Below, one piece after another: positions 16,271 through 25,880 of a DNA stretch of 64,000 bases (its first letter is position 1; the number at the start of each line of letters is the position of its first letter). Both the position numbers and the translations under genes were made by a program. The notes beneath the pieces are model-generated. The model saw only the letters and a list, made by a program, of their open reading frames with translations, was not told where the DNA came from and made no database searches. Source of the DNA: Caldinitratiruptor microaerophilus (GTDB lineage: Bacteria; Bacillota; Sulfobacillia; Symbiobacteriales; ZC4RG38); contig NZ_AP025628.1 in the NCBI RefSeq assembly GCF_025999835.1, positions 1,736,001-1,800,000 on the forward strand. The letters run 5' to 3'.

Positions 16271-17653
16271 TCATCCACTCCGCCGGCGCAGGCGGGCGAT
16301 GAAGAACCCGTCCGTGCCGTGGCGGTGTGGAAGGAGCTGGATGCGGCCTTCCCGGACCCCCGGCTCGCCAGCCAGGCCGGCAGGCAGGTAGGGCGTCAGG
16401 TCCTCCGGGACCAGGTCCGGGTGGCGCCGGACCAGGGCCTCCACCCGCTCCTCGTTCTCCTCCGGGGTGATCGTGCAGGTGCTGTAGACCAGCACCCCGC
16501 CGGGACGCAGCGCGCCCCAGGCGGATTCGAGGATCTCGTCCTGGAGCGTGGCCAGCGCCGGGATGTCGGCCTCCTGCTTGCGCCAGCGGGCGTCCGGCCG
16601 GCGGTGGAGGGTGCCGAGGCCCGAGCACGGCAGGTCGCACAGCACGGCGTCGGCCCGCCCGGCGAAGAGCCGGCCGACCGAACGGGCGTCCGCGCACACG
16701 GTCTCGATCGACCGCAGCCCGAGCCGGCGGGCGTTCTCCTCGACGAGCTCCAGCCTTTGCGGGTGGAGGTCGATCGCAAGCACCCGCCCCCGGTCGCCCA
16801 TCCGCTCGGCCAGGTGGGCGGCCTTGCCGCCCGGGGCCGCGGCCACGTCCAGCACCAGGTCGCCGGGGCGGGGGTCCACCACGGGCGCCACCAGCATGGA
16901 GGACTCGTCCTGGACGGAGAAGAGGCCCTCCCGGAAGGACGCCAGCTCCTTCAGGCTGCCCGTGCTCGCCACCCCCGACAGGACCAGGCCGTCCGGCGAC
17001 CAGCGCGTCGGGTGGGCCTCCACCCCTTCCCGGGCGAGGCGCTGCCGCAGCGCGTCCCGGTCGGTACGGAGGCGGTTCACCCGCACCGTGAGCGGCGGGG
17101 TCTGGCCGAGCGCCTCCAGGAGGGCCTGAGCCTCATCGAACCCGTAGCGCGCCAGCCACCGCTCGACCAGCCAACGCGGCTGCGAGGTGAGGAGGGCGAG
17201 GTGCTGGACGGGGTCGGCGGCCGCATCGGGCAGCCGCAGCTCGGGCAGGCGCCGCAGGAGCCCGCGCAGGACGCCGCTCACGAAGCGCGCCACGCCCTCG
17301 TGGCCGTGCCGCCGCGCCAGCTCCACCGCCGCGTGGGTCGTCGCCCACTCGGGGATGCGGTCGAGGTACAGATACTCGTACACGGCCATCCGGAGGATGT
17401 TGCGGACCTGCGGGGTCATGTGCGCCAGCGGCCGGGTGGAGACCTGCTCGAGGTACCAGTCCAGGGTCTGCCGCCGCCGGATCACCCCGTAGGCGAGCTC
17501 CGTGGCCAGGGCGCGGTCCCGGGGGTCGAGGGCGCGGCGGCGGAGGACCTCGCCGAGCGCGAGGGAGGCGTAGGCCCCACCGGCGTCCACACGCCGGAGC
17601 ACCTCCAGGGCCGCCTCCCGCGCCGCGCCGGCCGTACCCGCCAGCGCCCTCAC
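16271..17653 (-). CDS. rsmB: 16S rRNA (cytosine967-C5)-methyltransferase RsmB
   Basis: 460 residues. N-terminal NusB-like helical domain (about residues 8-150, 'ALATELAYGVIRRRQTLDWYL'), then the methyltransferase with SAM loop 'VLDVAAAPGGKAAHLAERMG', 'CDLPCSGLGTLHRRPD' and 'VYSTCTITPEENEE', the two catalytic cysteines. Start GTG 17653, close to a GGGGCAGGGGG purine tract. Lies between yugP and rlmN; 75 bases separate it from rlmN. Confidence 0.96.
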   Translation of the reverse strand: MRALAGTAGAAREAALEVLRRVDAGGAYASLALGEVLRRRALDPRDRALATELAYGVIRRRQTLDWYLEQVSTRPLAHMTPQVRNILRMAVYEYLYLDRIPEWATTHAAVELARRHGHEGVARFVSGVLRGLLRRLPELRLPDAAADPVQHLALLTSQPRWLVERWLARYGFDEAQALLEALGQTPPLTVRVNRLRTDRDALRQRLAREGVEAHPTRWSPDGLVLSGVASTGSLKELASFREGLFSVQDESSMLVAPVVDPRPGDLVLDVAAAPGGKAAHLAERMGDRGRVLAIDLHPQRLELVEENARRLGLRSIETVCADARSVGRLFAGRADAVLCDLPCSGLGTLHRRPDARWRKQEADIPALATLQDEILESAWGALRPGGVLVYSTCTITPEENEERVEALVRRHPDLVPEDLTPYLPAGLAGEPGVREGRIQLLPHRHGTDGFFIARLRRRSG

Positions 17654-17740
17654 CCCCCTGCCCCGCCCAAGGAAAAGGGTGTGGCCCCGCCACACCCGCC
17701 GATCGCCCTCGTACGCCGGGCACCCGCGGCGCCCCGGCCG

Positions 17741-18454
17741 TCAGTCGTCGTCGCGCATCATGCCGCGGATGAACAGGAGACGCAGCAGCTGGGAGACCGC
17801 CATGGCCGCCGACGCCACGTAGGTCATCGCCGCCGCCCACAGCACCGCCCGGGCGCCCCGCAGCTCCTCCCCCTGCAGGTAGCCGTGGCCCTCGAGGATG
17901 GCCAGGGCCCGCCCGGAGGCGTTGAACTCGACCGGCAGAGTGATGAGGTAGAACCCGACCGCCAGGCCGAACAGCAAGATGCCGAGGTCCATCAGCATGC
18001 CGCCGAGGGCGCTGCGCGGGAAGAACAGCCCGAGCATGAACAGCACCGGACCGCCCATGCTGCCGAGGTTCGCCAGCGGCACGAAGAAGTTCCGGGCCGT
18101 CAGCGGGATGTAGCCCATGTCGTGCTGGATGGCGTGCCCGGCCTCGTGCGCCGCGACCCCGATCGCGGACACCGAGTTGCTGTAGTAGACGCTCTCCGAA
18201 AGGCGAAGCGTGCGGGTGCGCGGGTCGTAGTGGTCCGTGAGGTGGCCCGGCGTCGGCTCCACCACCACATCGGTGAGGCCGGCGTCGGCCAGGATGGCCT
18301 CGGCGACCTGCGCGCCCGTCAGGCCCCGCAGGGTGCGCCGCCGCCCCCATTCGGCGAACGTCGACTGCACGCGGGCCTGCGCCCACAGGACGAGCGCCAG
18401 CGCGGGCAGCACCAAGATGTAGGTCCAGTCGAAGAAGAATCCCGGCATGAACAT
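17741..18454 (-). CDS. YugP-family zinc metallopeptidase, membrane protein
   Basis: 237 residues. The zinc-binding motif is 'GVAAHEAGHAIQHDMGY'. One N-terminal helix (residues 7-25) and at least two further hydrophobic segments ('VLFMLGLFFP', 'LLFGLAVGFYLITLPVEFNAS') match PF04298 (Zn_peptidase_2). Substrates are unknown. First gene of a leftward operon with its own promoter, ahead of rsmB-rlmN-stp-prkC, a placement often seen in Firmicutes. Confidence 0.92.
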   Translation of the reverse strand: MFMPGFFFDWTYILVLPALALVLWAQARVQSTFAEWGRRRTLRGLTGAQVAEAILADAGLTDVVVEPTPGHLTDHYDPRTRTLRLSESVYYSNSVSAIGVAAHEAGHAIQHDMGYIPLTARNFFVPLANLGSMGGPVLFMLGLFFPRSALGGMLMDLGILLFGLAVGFYLITLPVEFNASGRALAILEGHGYLQGEELRGARAVLWAAAMTYVASAAMAVSQLLRLLFIRGMMRDDD

Positions 18455-18522
18455 ACGGCTTGCGTCCCTCCTCGTACGAGCCAGGGCCGCAGACGGGTTC
18501 AGCGTCCTTTCGTCGCGATCCT

Positions 18523-18551
18523 ATTCTAACAACCCGGCCGGCCCGCAGCAA
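18523..18551 (-). promoter_or_regulatory. Promoter upstream of yugP
   Basis: TTGCTG (18551-18546), 17-bp spacer, TAGAAT (18528-18523) in the 150-bp gap between fmt and yugP. It would drive yugP-rsmB-rlmN-stp-prkC-rsgA-rpe-(55-codon gene)-spoVM. Confidence 0.65.
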
Positions 18552-18604
18552 TCGCGGCCACGCCCCGGGGCCCCTCACGGGACCGCATCGGAGCTTGCCC
18601 GACT

Positions 18605-19585
18605 TCAATGATCACCCGGGCCGGGCGCCGGGTTCGCGCCGCCCGGCGGGACGCCGAGGCGGTCCCCCACCCGCAGGCGGTGACCGGCGGCGTAAGATGC
18701 GCCGCTCATGCGCCGGCGGCCCTCCGGCTGCACCTCCACGAGCGCCACGGCGCCCTCCCCGCAGGCGACGACGGGCGCCCCGCCGCGGGGGACCGCCACC
18801 AAGGTGCCCGGCTCGGCCGCGGGCGCCCCGGGAACCACCTCGACAACCCACACCTTCAGGATCCCCGTCGGGGTCTCGGTGTACGCTCCGGGCCACGGGG
18901 AAAGCCCGCGCACGCGGTCGCGCACCCGTCCCGCCGGTTCACTCCAGTCGATCCGCTCGTCCTCCCGGGTGAGCCGGGGCGCGTACGTGGCGCGGGCGTG
19001 GTCCTGGGGAATGCGCGGCGCCCGGCCTTCCTCCACCAGCCGGAGTGCCTCCACGGCCAGCTCCGCCCCGAGCGCGGCGAGCCGGTCGTGAAGCGTGCCG
19101 GCCGTGTCCTGGGGCAGGATCGGGACGCTCCGCCAGATCAGCATGTCCCCGGTGTCCATGCCCTCGTCCATCCACATGATGGTGACCCCGGTCTCGGTCT
19201 CTCCGTTCATCACCGCGCGGTGGATCGGCGCCGCCCCGCGGTACCGGGGGAGCAGGGAGGCATGGACGTTGAGGCTGCCGAGGCGGGGGAGGGCGAGCAC
19301 CTCGGCGGGCAGGATCTGGCCGAAGGCCGCGGTCAGGATCACGTCCGGCGCCAGTTCCCGGAGCCGGGCCACCACCTCCGGCCGGCGGACCCGGCGGGGC
19401 TGCAGGACCGGGATCCCCAGCCGCTCCGCCAGGACCTTGACGGGGGGCGGGGTGAGGCGCCCGCCGCGGCCGGCGGGGCGGTCCGGCTGGGTGACGGCCG
19501 CCACGACCGGGTGGCCGGCCCGGTGGACGGCCTCCAGGACCGGGCAGGCGAAGTCCGGGGTGCCCATGAAGAGGACGCGCAGCAC
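18605..19585 (-). CDS. fmt: Methionyl-tRNA formyltransferase
   Basis: 326 residues. The N-terminal formyltransferase domain has 'VLFMGTPDFACPVLEAVHRAG' split here as family start and 'FGQILPAEVLALPRLGS', 'NVHASLLPRYRGAAPIHRA' (folate-binding and catalytic Asn/His), 'DEGMDTGDM'. A C-terminal OB-like tRNA-binding domain follows. Makes fMet-tRNA for initiation. GTG 19585 overlaps the def stop by one base (TAGTG), with GGGGAGG upstream, so it is coupled to def. Confidence 0.97.
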   Translation of the reverse strand: MLRVLFMGTPDFACPVLEAVHRAGHPVVAAVTQPDRPAGRGGRLTPPPVKVLAERLGIPVLQPRRVRRPEVVARLRELAPDVILTAAFGQILPAEVLALPRLGSLNVHASLLPRYRGAAPIHRAVMNGETETGVTIMWMDEGMDTGDMLIWRSVPILPQDTAGTLHDRLAALGAELAVEALRLVEEGRAPRIPQDHARATYAPRLTREDERIDWSEPAGRVRDRVRGLSPWPGAYTETPTGILKVWVVEVVPGAPAAEPGTLVAVPRGGAPVVACGEGAVALVEVQPEGRRRMSGASYAAGHRLRVGDRLGVPPGGANPAPGPGDH

Positions 19586-20127
19586 TAGCCGTCCTCCCCG
19601 CTCCGGACGGCCGCCGGGTCCGACTCGGCGTCGCTCCCGCCCTCCGCCTTCTCCTGGGCTTCCGCCGGCGGGACCTCCCGCACGTTCGTCGCCTTGTCGA
19701 TGTACAGGACGCCGTCGAGGTGGTCGATCTCGTGCTGGAGGCAGCGGGCCCAGAGCCCCTCGGCCTCGATCCACACCCGCCGGCCCTCGGGCGTGAGGGC
19801 GGTGACCTTCACCCGGGCCGCGCGCTCCACCTCGCCCACGTACCCGGGGATGGACAGGCACCCCTCGGTGCCGACCTCCGCCCCCTCGGCCTCGAGGATC
19901 TCGGGGTTGATGAGCTTGAGCAGGCCGTGCGGCTCCCCGCAGTCCGCCACGATGACCCGCTTGAGCACGCCGACCTGTGGGCCGGCCAGGCCCACGCCGG
20001 GCGCTGCGTACATGGTCTCCGCCATGTCGTCGAGGAGGCGCCGGAGGGCCGGGCCGATCTTCTGGACCGGCCGGGCCTTGCGCCGCAGGATGGGGTCCGG
20101 GTGCAGTACGATGGGCAGGACGGCCAT
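19585..20127 (-). CDS. def: Peptide deformylase
   Basis: 180 residues. The three signature motifs are '[10 protein letters not shown]', 'EGCLSIPG' and 'QHEIDHLDG', whose Cys and two His bind the catalytic metal. Removes the formyl group from nascent proteins. An acidic tail of about 30 residues (Glu/Ala/Gly/Ser/Asp) exceeds the usual ~150-residue length. ATG start. Between priA and fmt, as in Bacillus. Confidence 0.97.
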   Translation of the reverse strand: MAVLPIVLHPDPILRRKARPVQKIGPALRRLLDDMAETMYAAPGVGLAGPQVGVLKRVIVADCGEPHGLLKLINPEILEAEGAEVGTEGCLSIPGYVGEVERAARVKVTALTPEGRRVWIEAEGLWARCLQHEIDHLDGVLYIDKATNVREVPPAEAQEKAEGGSDAESDPAAVRSGEDG

Positions 20128-20165
20128 GTACTCGCCTTCCTTTCTGCAGCTCCGAGCTCTCGGCC

Positions 20166-22472
20166 TCAGAGCATCGAGTAGGGCCCGACGTCGACGGTGA
20201 GCCGCACCTCCCGGCCGCGCCGCCAGCGCGAGGGCGGACCGCCCAGGGCGGCGCGCACGGCCCGCACCAGACCGTCCCGGTCGGGCCCCTTCAACACCAC
20301 ATGATAGCGGTAGAGTCCCCGCAAGAGCGCGAGGGGCGCCGGCACGGGGCCCAGAATCTCGGCCGGCGCGGCGGCGGCCTCCGCCTCGAGCAGCCGAGTC
20401 GCGGCATCGGCGCTCGCCGCCACTTCCGCCTCCGCGGGGCCGGCGAAGACCAGGCGGACGAACTCGGCGAACGGCGGGTATCCCATCAGCCGCCGCCAGG
20501 CCGCCTCCTGCTCGAAGAAGCTATCGTAGTCGTGGGCAGCGGCGGTGCGGACGGCGAAGTGGTCCGGCTGGTACGTCTGGACCACCACGCGCCCGGGGCG
20601 ATCCCCCCGCCCGGCACGGCCCGCCACCTGGGCGATGAGCTGGAAGGTGCGCTCCGCCGCCCGGAAGTCGGGCAGGCGCAACGTGGTGTCGGCCAGCACC
20701 ACGCCGACCAGGGTGACCCCCGGCAGGTCCAGCCCCTTGGTGACCATCTGGGTGCCCACCAGCACGTCGGCCCGGCCCTGCGCCAGCGCGCCGAGGATGC
20801 GGGCGTGGCTGCCCCTGCGGCGGGTGGTGTCCACGTCGAGCCGGACCACGCGCGCCCGGGGGAAGAGCCGGGCGAGTTCCGCCTCCACCCGCTCGGTCCC
20901 GCTGCCCAGGAGCCGGATCGAGGGGGACCCGCACCGGGGGCAGGCCGAGGGAGGAGGCTGGCGGTGGCCGCAGTAGTGGCACGCCATGTAGGCCCCGGTA
21001 CGGGCCGGACGGTGCAGGGTGAGCGCCACGGAGCAGCGGGGGCACGTCACCGCCTCGCCGCAGGCCCGGCACAGGGCGAACGTGTGAAAGCCCCGGCGGT
21101 TCAGGAACAGGATGGCCTGTTCCCCCCGTGCCAGCGCATCGCCCAGCGCCTCCTCGAGCCGCCGGCTGAAGAGGCCCGCCCGTCCGGACCGCAGCTCGGC
21201 CCGCATGTCCACGATCTCCACGGGCGGCAGCGGGCGCCCGCGCACCCGCTCCGGCAGGCGGACCAGGGCCACCCGCCCCTCCCGGGCCCGCCAGAACGTC
21301 TCCAGGGCCGGGGTGGCACTTCCCAGGAGCACGAGCGCCCCCTCGCGCCGGGCCCGCTCCTCCGCCACCTCGCGGGCGTGGTAGCGGGGCACCTCGTCCT
21401 GCTTGTAGGTCGCCTCGTGCTCCTCGTCCACCACGATGAGCCCGAGGCGCTCGAACGGGGCGAACACCGCGGAGCGGGCGCCGACGGCGATGTCGACCTC
21501 GCCGCGCCGGATCCGCAGCCACTCGTCGAAGCGCTCGCCCGGGGACAGGGCCGAGTGCAGCACGGCCACGCGGCCGGTGAAGCGGGCCCGGAAGCGGGCC
21601 ACCGTCTGCGGCGTCAGGGCGATCTCGGGTACCAGGACGATGGCCTGCCGCCCGGCCGCCACGACCCGGGCGATGGCCTCCAGGTAGACCTCCGTCTTCC
21701 CCGAGCCGGTCACCCCGTGAAGGAGCACCGGCTGGCGGGGCGGGGGAGCGGCCAGGGCCTCCTCCACCTTCGCCACCGCTGCCGCCTGCGCCGGGGTGAG
21801 GGCGGGCGGCGAGGCCGGCTCCGTCTCCACCGCGCCCTCCGGGCCCAGCGGGTCCCGCCGCACGGGGAGGTCCACCCGCCGGACGAGCCCGCCCCGCACG
21901 AGGGCCGCGGCAGCCCCCCGGGCGTCGCCCCCGACGGTGCGCTCGAGCGCCTCGAGCGGCACCGGCCCGCCGGCCCCGAGGAGCGTCCGCAGGACCGCCG
22001 CCTGGCGGGGAGCCCGGCTCCCGAGCCGCGCGGCCGCCTCTGCGGCTGCTTCCGCCCCGACGGCCAGCGCGAGCGCGGCGCGGCGGCGCGGCCGCACCTC
22101 CCCGCGGCGTGCGCCGGCGGGAATGAGGAGGCGCAGGGCCGCCGCCAGCGGGCACAGGTACCGGCCGGCCACCCAGCGGGCCAGGTCGAGCAGGGCGGGA
22201 GGCACCGGCGGGAGGCCGGTCACGATCTCCCCGAGGGGCCGAACCTCCACCCCGGGCGGAGCCGCCGGCGCCGGCTCCACGTAGCAGCCCAGGATCTGCC
22301 GGCGCCCGAAGGGTACGGAAACCCAGGCCCCCGGCGCCAGCCGGCCACGGAGCGGGTCGGGGACCGAATAGGTGAAGAGGCGGTCCGCCCCGGCCGCGGC
22401 CAGGTCGACGGCCACCCGGGCGTACCGGGGCGCGCCCTCCGGCCCGCCCCCCGCCGCGGTCGGCTCAGCCAT
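20166..22472 (-). CDS. priA: Primosomal protein N' (replication restart helicase)
   Basis: 768 residues. N-terminal 3'-DNA-end-binding domain, then a helicase core with '[17 protein letters not shown]' (Walker A), '[14 protein letters not shown]', and two zinc modules '[13 protein letters not shown]' and 'CHYCGHRQ...CPRCG'. '[14 protein letters not shown]' is motif VI. Reloads DnaB at collapsed forks. ATG 22472 overlaps the last eight bases of coaBC, a coupled arrangement. Confidence 0.97.
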   Translation of the reverse strand: MAEPTAAGGGPEGAPRYARVAVDLAAAGADRLFTYSVPDPLRGRLAPGAWVSVPFGRRQILGCYVEPAPAAPPGVEVRPLGEIVTGLPPVPPALLDLARWVAGRYLCPLAAALRLLIPAGARRGEVRPRRRAALALAVGAEAAAEAAARLGSRAPRQAAVLRTLLGAGGPVPLEALERTVGGDARGAAAALVRGGLVRRVDLPVRRDPLGPEGAVETEPASPPALTPAQAAAVAKVEEALAAPPPRQPVLLHGVTGSGKTEVYLEAIARVVAAGRQAIVLVPEIALTPQTVARFRARFTGRVAVLHSALSPGERFDEWLRIRRGEVDIAVGARSAVFAPFERLGLIVVDEEHEATYKQDEVPRYHAREVAEERARREGALVLLGSATPALETFWRAREGRVALVRLPERVRGRPLPPVEIVDMRAELRSGRAGLFSRRLEEALGDALARGEQAILFLNRRGFHTFALCRACGEAVTCPRCSVALTLHRPARTGAYMACHYCGHRQPPPSACPRCGSPSIRLLGSGTERVEAELARLFPRARVVRLDVDTTRRRGSHARILGALAQGRADVLVGTQMVTKGLDLPGVTLVGVVLADTTLRLPDFRAAERTFQLIAQVAGRAGRGDRPGRVVVQTYQPDHFAVRTAAAHDYDSFFEQEAAWRRLMGYPPFAEFVRLVFAGPAEAEVAASADAATRLLEAEAAAAPAEILGPVPAPLALLRGLYRYHVVLKGPDRDGLVRAVRAALGGPPSRWRRGREVRLTVDVGPYSML

Positions 22473-23715
22473 GCTCCGGATCCCTCCGGCCGAGGAGCGC
22501 TGCCACGCGGTCCAGGATCGCCGCGGCCAGCGCGTCCTTCGACATGAGGGGGAGGTCCTCCTGGCGGCCGTCCCGGTGCACGAGCACGGCCCGGTTCGTG
22601 TCCACCGCGAACCCGGCGTCCGGCTGGGTCACGTCGTTGGCCACGATGAGGTCGAGGTTCTTCTCCTCCAGCTTGCGGCGGGCATACTCGGCCAGATCCG
22701 CGGTCTCCGCCGCGAAGCCCACCAGCACCTGACCCGGGCGCTTCTGCCGGCCCAGGTCGGCGAGGATGTCCGGGTTCCGGACGAGCTCCAGCACGAGGCG
22801 GTCCTCGCCCTTCTTGATCTTGTGCGGCTGGAACACCGCAGGCCGGTAGTCCGCCACCGCGGCGGCGCCGATCGCCACGTCGAGCCACCCGGCGCGGGCC
22901 AGCACCGCCGCGTGCATGTCCCGGGCGCTTTCCACGTGGACGACCTCGACCCCCTCCGGATCGGGAAGGTTCCCCGGACCCGCCACCAGGACCACCTGCG
23001 CCCCGCGGCGGGCCGCCTCCCGCGCCAGCGCGTAGCCCATCTTCCCGGTCGAACGGTTGGACAGGAACCGCACCGGATCGAGCGCTTCCCGGGTCGCCCC
23101 CGCCGTCACGAGGACGCGACGGCCCGCCAGGGTCGGGTCCACGGCTCCCCCGCCCGCCCCGGCGGCGCGGTGCGCGCACACCAGGCGGACGGCCTCGGCG
23201 AGGATCGCCTCCGGCTCGGGCAGCCGGCCCGTGCCCCGCAGCCCGGAGGCCAGGTACCCCGTCTCGGGCGCCATCACGTGGTAGCCGATCTCCTCGAGCC
23301 GCCGGAGGTTCGCCTGGGTGAGCGGGTGCCGGTACATGTGCTCTTCCATCGAGGGGCAGACGAGCACGGGGCACGCCACCCCGAGGGCGGCGGCGGTCAC
23401 CGGATCGCCCGCCATCCCGGTCGCCAGCCGGGCCACCGTGTTCGCGGTCGCCGGCGCGACGATGAGGAGGTCGGCGCGGCGGGCCAGGATCACGTGATCG
23501 ACGTGACCGTGGCGCTGCTCGGCCAGCAGGTCCGTCTGCACCGGGTTGCCCGACAGCGCCTGGAAGGTGAGCGGCGAGACCAGCCGGGTCGCCGCCGGGG
23601 TCATGAGCACGTGGACGGTCGCCCCCGCCTGCACGAGGCGGGAGCAGAGGGCTGCCGCCTTGTAGGCGGCGATGCCCCCGCTCACGCCCAGGAGCACGGT
23701 CTTCCCACGCAGCAC
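22465..23715 (-). CDS. coaBC: Bifunctional phosphopantothenoylcysteine decarboxylase / phosphopantothenate--cysteine ligase
   Basis: 416 residues. CoaC half (1-185): flavoprotein 'LLGVSGGIAAYKAA', catalytic His in 'RHGHVDHVILARR', 'APATANTVARLATG', and the Cys-bearing lid 'CPSMEEHMYRHP'. CoaB half: 'VLVTAGATREALDPVRFLSN', 'STGKMGYALA', 'VADYRP', and 'FAAET'. Two steps of coenzyme A synthesis. GTG 23715 is preferred (GAGGTGA upstream); another GTG lies three codons earlier. Confidence 0.96.
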   Translation of the reverse strand: MLRGKTVLLGVSGGIAAYKAAALCSRLVQAGATVHVLMTPAATRLVSPLTFQALSGNPVQTDLLAEQRHGHVDHVILARRADLLIVAPATANTVARLATGMAGDPVTAAALGVACPVLVCPSMEEHMYRHPLTQANLRRLEEIGYHVMAPETGYLASGLRGTGRLPEPEAILAEAVRLVCAHRAAGAGGGAVDPTLAGRRVLVTAGATREALDPVRFLSNRSTGKMGYALAREAARRGAQVVLVAGPGNLPDPEGVEVVHVESARDMHAAVLARAGWLDVAIGAAAVADYRPAVFQPHKIKKGEDRLVLELVRNPDILADLGRQKRPGQVLVGFAAETADLAEYARRKLEEKNLDLIVANDVTQPDAGFAVDTNRAVLVHRDGRQEDLPLMSKDALAAAILDRVAALLGRRDPEHG

Positions 23716-23774
23716 GCCCCTCACCTCGATGGGCCCGAGGATGGTGGAAAGGGGGCGCCGGCGGCGCCCCCCGG

Positions 23775-23981
23775 TCACTTGATGCCTTCCTTCGTGCGCT
23801 CGTACAGGAGCCGGCCGGACGCCAGCTCCTCGAGGGCGATGCTGACCGGCTTGTTGGACCGGCTGTCCACCTGCGGCGGCTTGCCGTTCATGAGCTCGCG
23901 GGCCCGCTTGGCGGCGGCCACGACCAGGGTGTACTTGGAGTCGACCTTCTCGATGAGCGTGTCGATGGACGGCTTGATCAC
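23775..23981 (-). CDS. rpoZ: RNA polymerase omega subunit
   Basis: 68 residues. 'PSIDTLIEKVDSKYTLVVAA', 'AKRARELMNG' and 'NKPVSIALEELASGRL' are the omega core that clamps the beta-prime C terminus. GTG start overlaps the gmk stop as GTGA, so it is translationally coupled. Confidence 0.96.
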   Translation of the reverse strand: MIKPSIDTLIEKVDSKYTLVVAAAKRARELMNGKPPQVDSRSNKPVSIALEELASGRLLYERTKEGIK

Positions 23982-24607
23982 GGTTCGATGACCCCCTTCT
24001 CCAGCAGGGTGCGGATGAGCTCCCGCCCCCGGCGGCCGACGCGGCACTTCTCGGCCACGATGATCGCCCGGAGCTGGGAGACGGCATGCTCGAGGTCGTC
24101 GTTGACGAGGACGTAGTCGTACTCGAGCCCCTGGGCGATCCAGCGGGGTGCCTCCGCCAGGCGGCGCCGGATCGCCTCCTCGGTCTCGCTGGCCCGCCGG
24201 CGCATCCGGACCTCCAGCTCCGCCATGGACGGCGGGAGGACGAACACCGACAGCGCGTCCGGGTACTGGCGCCGCACGGCCGTCGCGCCGGCGATGTCGA
24301 TGTCCAGGATGATGTCCTCCCCCCGGGCCAGCGCCTCCTCCACCGGTTTACGCGGGGTGCCGTAGTAGTTGCCGTAGACCTCGGCCCACTCGAGGAGGTC
24401 CCCCGCCTGGACCCGGCGCTCGAACTCCTCCCGGGTGACGAAAAAATACTCGACCCCGTCCCGCTCACCGGGACGAGGGGGACGGGTGGTCACGGAGACC
24501 GAGAACCGGACTCCGGAGCCCTGCCGGAGGAGCGCCCTGCAAATGGCGCCCTTCCCGACCGCCGAGGGTCCGGTCACGATGATGAGCAAACCCCGGCCAG
24601 CTCGCAA
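23978..24607 (-). CDS. gmk: Guanylate kinase
   Basis: 209 residues. P-loop variant 'IVTGPSAVGKGAICRALL', GMP-binding 'SVSVTTRPPRPGERDGVEY' and 'GNYYGTPRKPVEEAL', and 'ILDIDIAGA'. Phosphorylates GMP to GDP; also linked to (p)ppGpp control in Firmicutes. TTG 24607 start with GGAGGAGCG. Note the P-loop reads GKG rather than GKS/GKT, a variant seen in many Gmk proteins. Confidence 0.96.
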   Translation of the reverse strand: MRAGRGLLIIVTGPSAVGKGAICRALLRQGSGVRFSVSVTTRPPRPGERDGVEYFFVTREEFERRVQAGDLLEWAEVYGNYYGTPRKPVEEALARGEDIILDIDIAGATAVRRQYPDALSVFVLPPSMAELEVRMRRRASETEEAIRRRLAEAPRWIAQGLEYDYVLVNDDLEHAVSQLRAIIVAEKCRVGRRGRELIRTLLEKGVIEP

Positions 24608-24634
24608 GTGCCTACGCTCCTCCGGATGCCCCGG

Positions 24635-24910
24635 CTATTCCTCACCGGCCTCCTCCGGCGGTGCCTCCCGGCTCGTCAGGCGGTGGGCGACCGTCTCCGG
24701 CTGTACCGCCGACAGGATCACGTGGTCCGAGTCGGTGATGACCACGGCACGGGTCCGCCGGCCGTAGGTGGCGTCGATGAGGACGCCCTTGTCCCGGGCC
24801 TCCGTGATGATGCGCTTGATCGGCGCCGACTCCGGGCTGACGATGGCCACGATCCGGTTGGCGGACACGATGTTGCCGAAGCCGATGTTCACCAGCTTGA
24901 TCTCGGGCAC
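24635..24910 (-). CDS. remA: RemA-type extracellular matrix/biofilm regulator (DUF370)
   Basis: 91 residues. '[20 protein letters not shown]', '[12 protein letters not shown]', '[20 protein letters not shown]' and '[10 protein letters not shown]' match RemA, a DNA-binding ring-forming regulator of matrix and osmoprotection genes in B. subtilis. GTG 24910 behind GGGAGGACC. Sits between yicC and gmk, the conserved Firmicute position. Confidence 0.93.
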   Translation of the reverse strand: MPEIKLVNIGFGNIVSANRIVAIVSPESAPIKRIITEARDKGVLIDATYGRRTRAVVITDSDHVILSAVQPETVAHRLTSREAPPEEAGEE

Positions 24911-24975
24911 CCCGAGGTCCTCCCTTGCTCGCCCACGGTCCCCTGCCCGTACCCAGGCGGGGGCGCTTCCGCTGC

Positions 24976-25866
24976 TCACTCGATGTTCTGCACCTGCTCG
25001 CGGATCTTCTCCAGTTCGGTGCGAACGGCCAGCACGCGGCCGGCGATGGCCAGATCCTGCGCCTTGGCGCCCAGTGTTCCGATCTCCCGGCCCATCTCCT
25101 GCACCAGGAAGTCCATCTGCCGCCCCACCGGCTCGGACCTCGGGCCCCCCACGCCCGCCAGCAGCCGGCGGAACTGGTCCAGGTGGCTCCGGAGCCGCAC
25201 GATCTCCTCCGTGATGTCGGCACGCTCGGCGAAGAGGGCGACCTCCTGCGCCAGCCGGGCCGGGTCGACCAGACCCGGTGCCCCGAGTTGCCCGAGGCGC
25301 TGCTCGAGGCGCCTGCGGTACTCCTCCACCACGGCGGGCGCCCGACCGGCGATCTCGCCCACGGCCTCCTCGATGCGGCCCAGCCGCTCCCCGAGGTCAG
25401 CCGCCAGCGCCGCACCCTCCCGCTCCCGCATGGCGACCAGGGCGGAGACTGCGGCCCGCAGCGCCTCGCTCAGTGTGCCCCACACCAGATCCTTCGGAAT
25501 GTCGGGCTGGTCAACGATCAGGACGTCCGGCAGTCTCAACAGAATGTCTGCGGTTAGCTCCAGTTTCCTTCCGATGACGTCCGATAGCTCTCTCAGCGCA
25601 CTATCATACGCGAGCGCCAGTTCCCTGTCAACCAAGATCCGGGGGCGGGCCGCCCCAGCCGGGCGCCAGTCGACGGCCACCTCGACCCGGCCCCGGCGGA
25701 CCTCCTCCTGGATCAGCCGGCGGGCGTCGTCCTCCAGGGCCACGAGGGGTCGCGGCAGCCGCAGCACGATCTCGGCGTAGCGGTGGTTCACCGCCCGCAG
25801 CTCGGCCGTGAAGCGCCCGGCCGGGCCCTCCGCCTCGCCGCGGCCGTACCCCGTCATGCTCCGCAA
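24976..25866 (-). CDS. YicC-family endoribonuclease
   Basis: 296 residues. The signature start '[15 protein letters not shown]', '[19 protein letters not shown]', '[12 protein letters not shown]' and the C-terminal '[21 protein letters not shown]' (DUF1732) with conserved Glu residues are present. YicC proteins are RNases involved in sRNA/mRNA decay. TTG 25866 is used since it restores the canonical MRSMTG N terminus and has GGAGGGAGC upstream. Starts 14 bases after the dapL stop, so it reads through from dapF-dapL. Confidence 0.94.
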   Translation of the reverse strand: MRSMTGYGRGEAEGPAGRFTAELRAVNHRYAEIVLRLPRPLVALEDDARRLIQEEVRRGRVEVAVDWRPAGAARPRILVDRELALAYDSALRELSDVIGRKLELTADILLRLPDVLIVDQPDIPKDLVWGTLSEALRAAVSALVAMREREGAALAADLGERLGRIEEAVGEIAGRAPAVVEEYRRRLEQRLGQLGAPGLVDPARLAQEVALFAERADITEEIVRLRSHLDQFRRLLAGVGGPRSEPVGRQMDFLVQEMGREIGTLGAKAQDLAIAGRVLAVRTELEKIREQVQNIE

Positions 25867-25880
25867 CCGCCGCTCCCTCC

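Noticed and set aside
14327-18529. 1400-codon rightward open frame over stp to yugP
   Set aside because: Same reason: antisense to well-identified genes and no recognisable domain.
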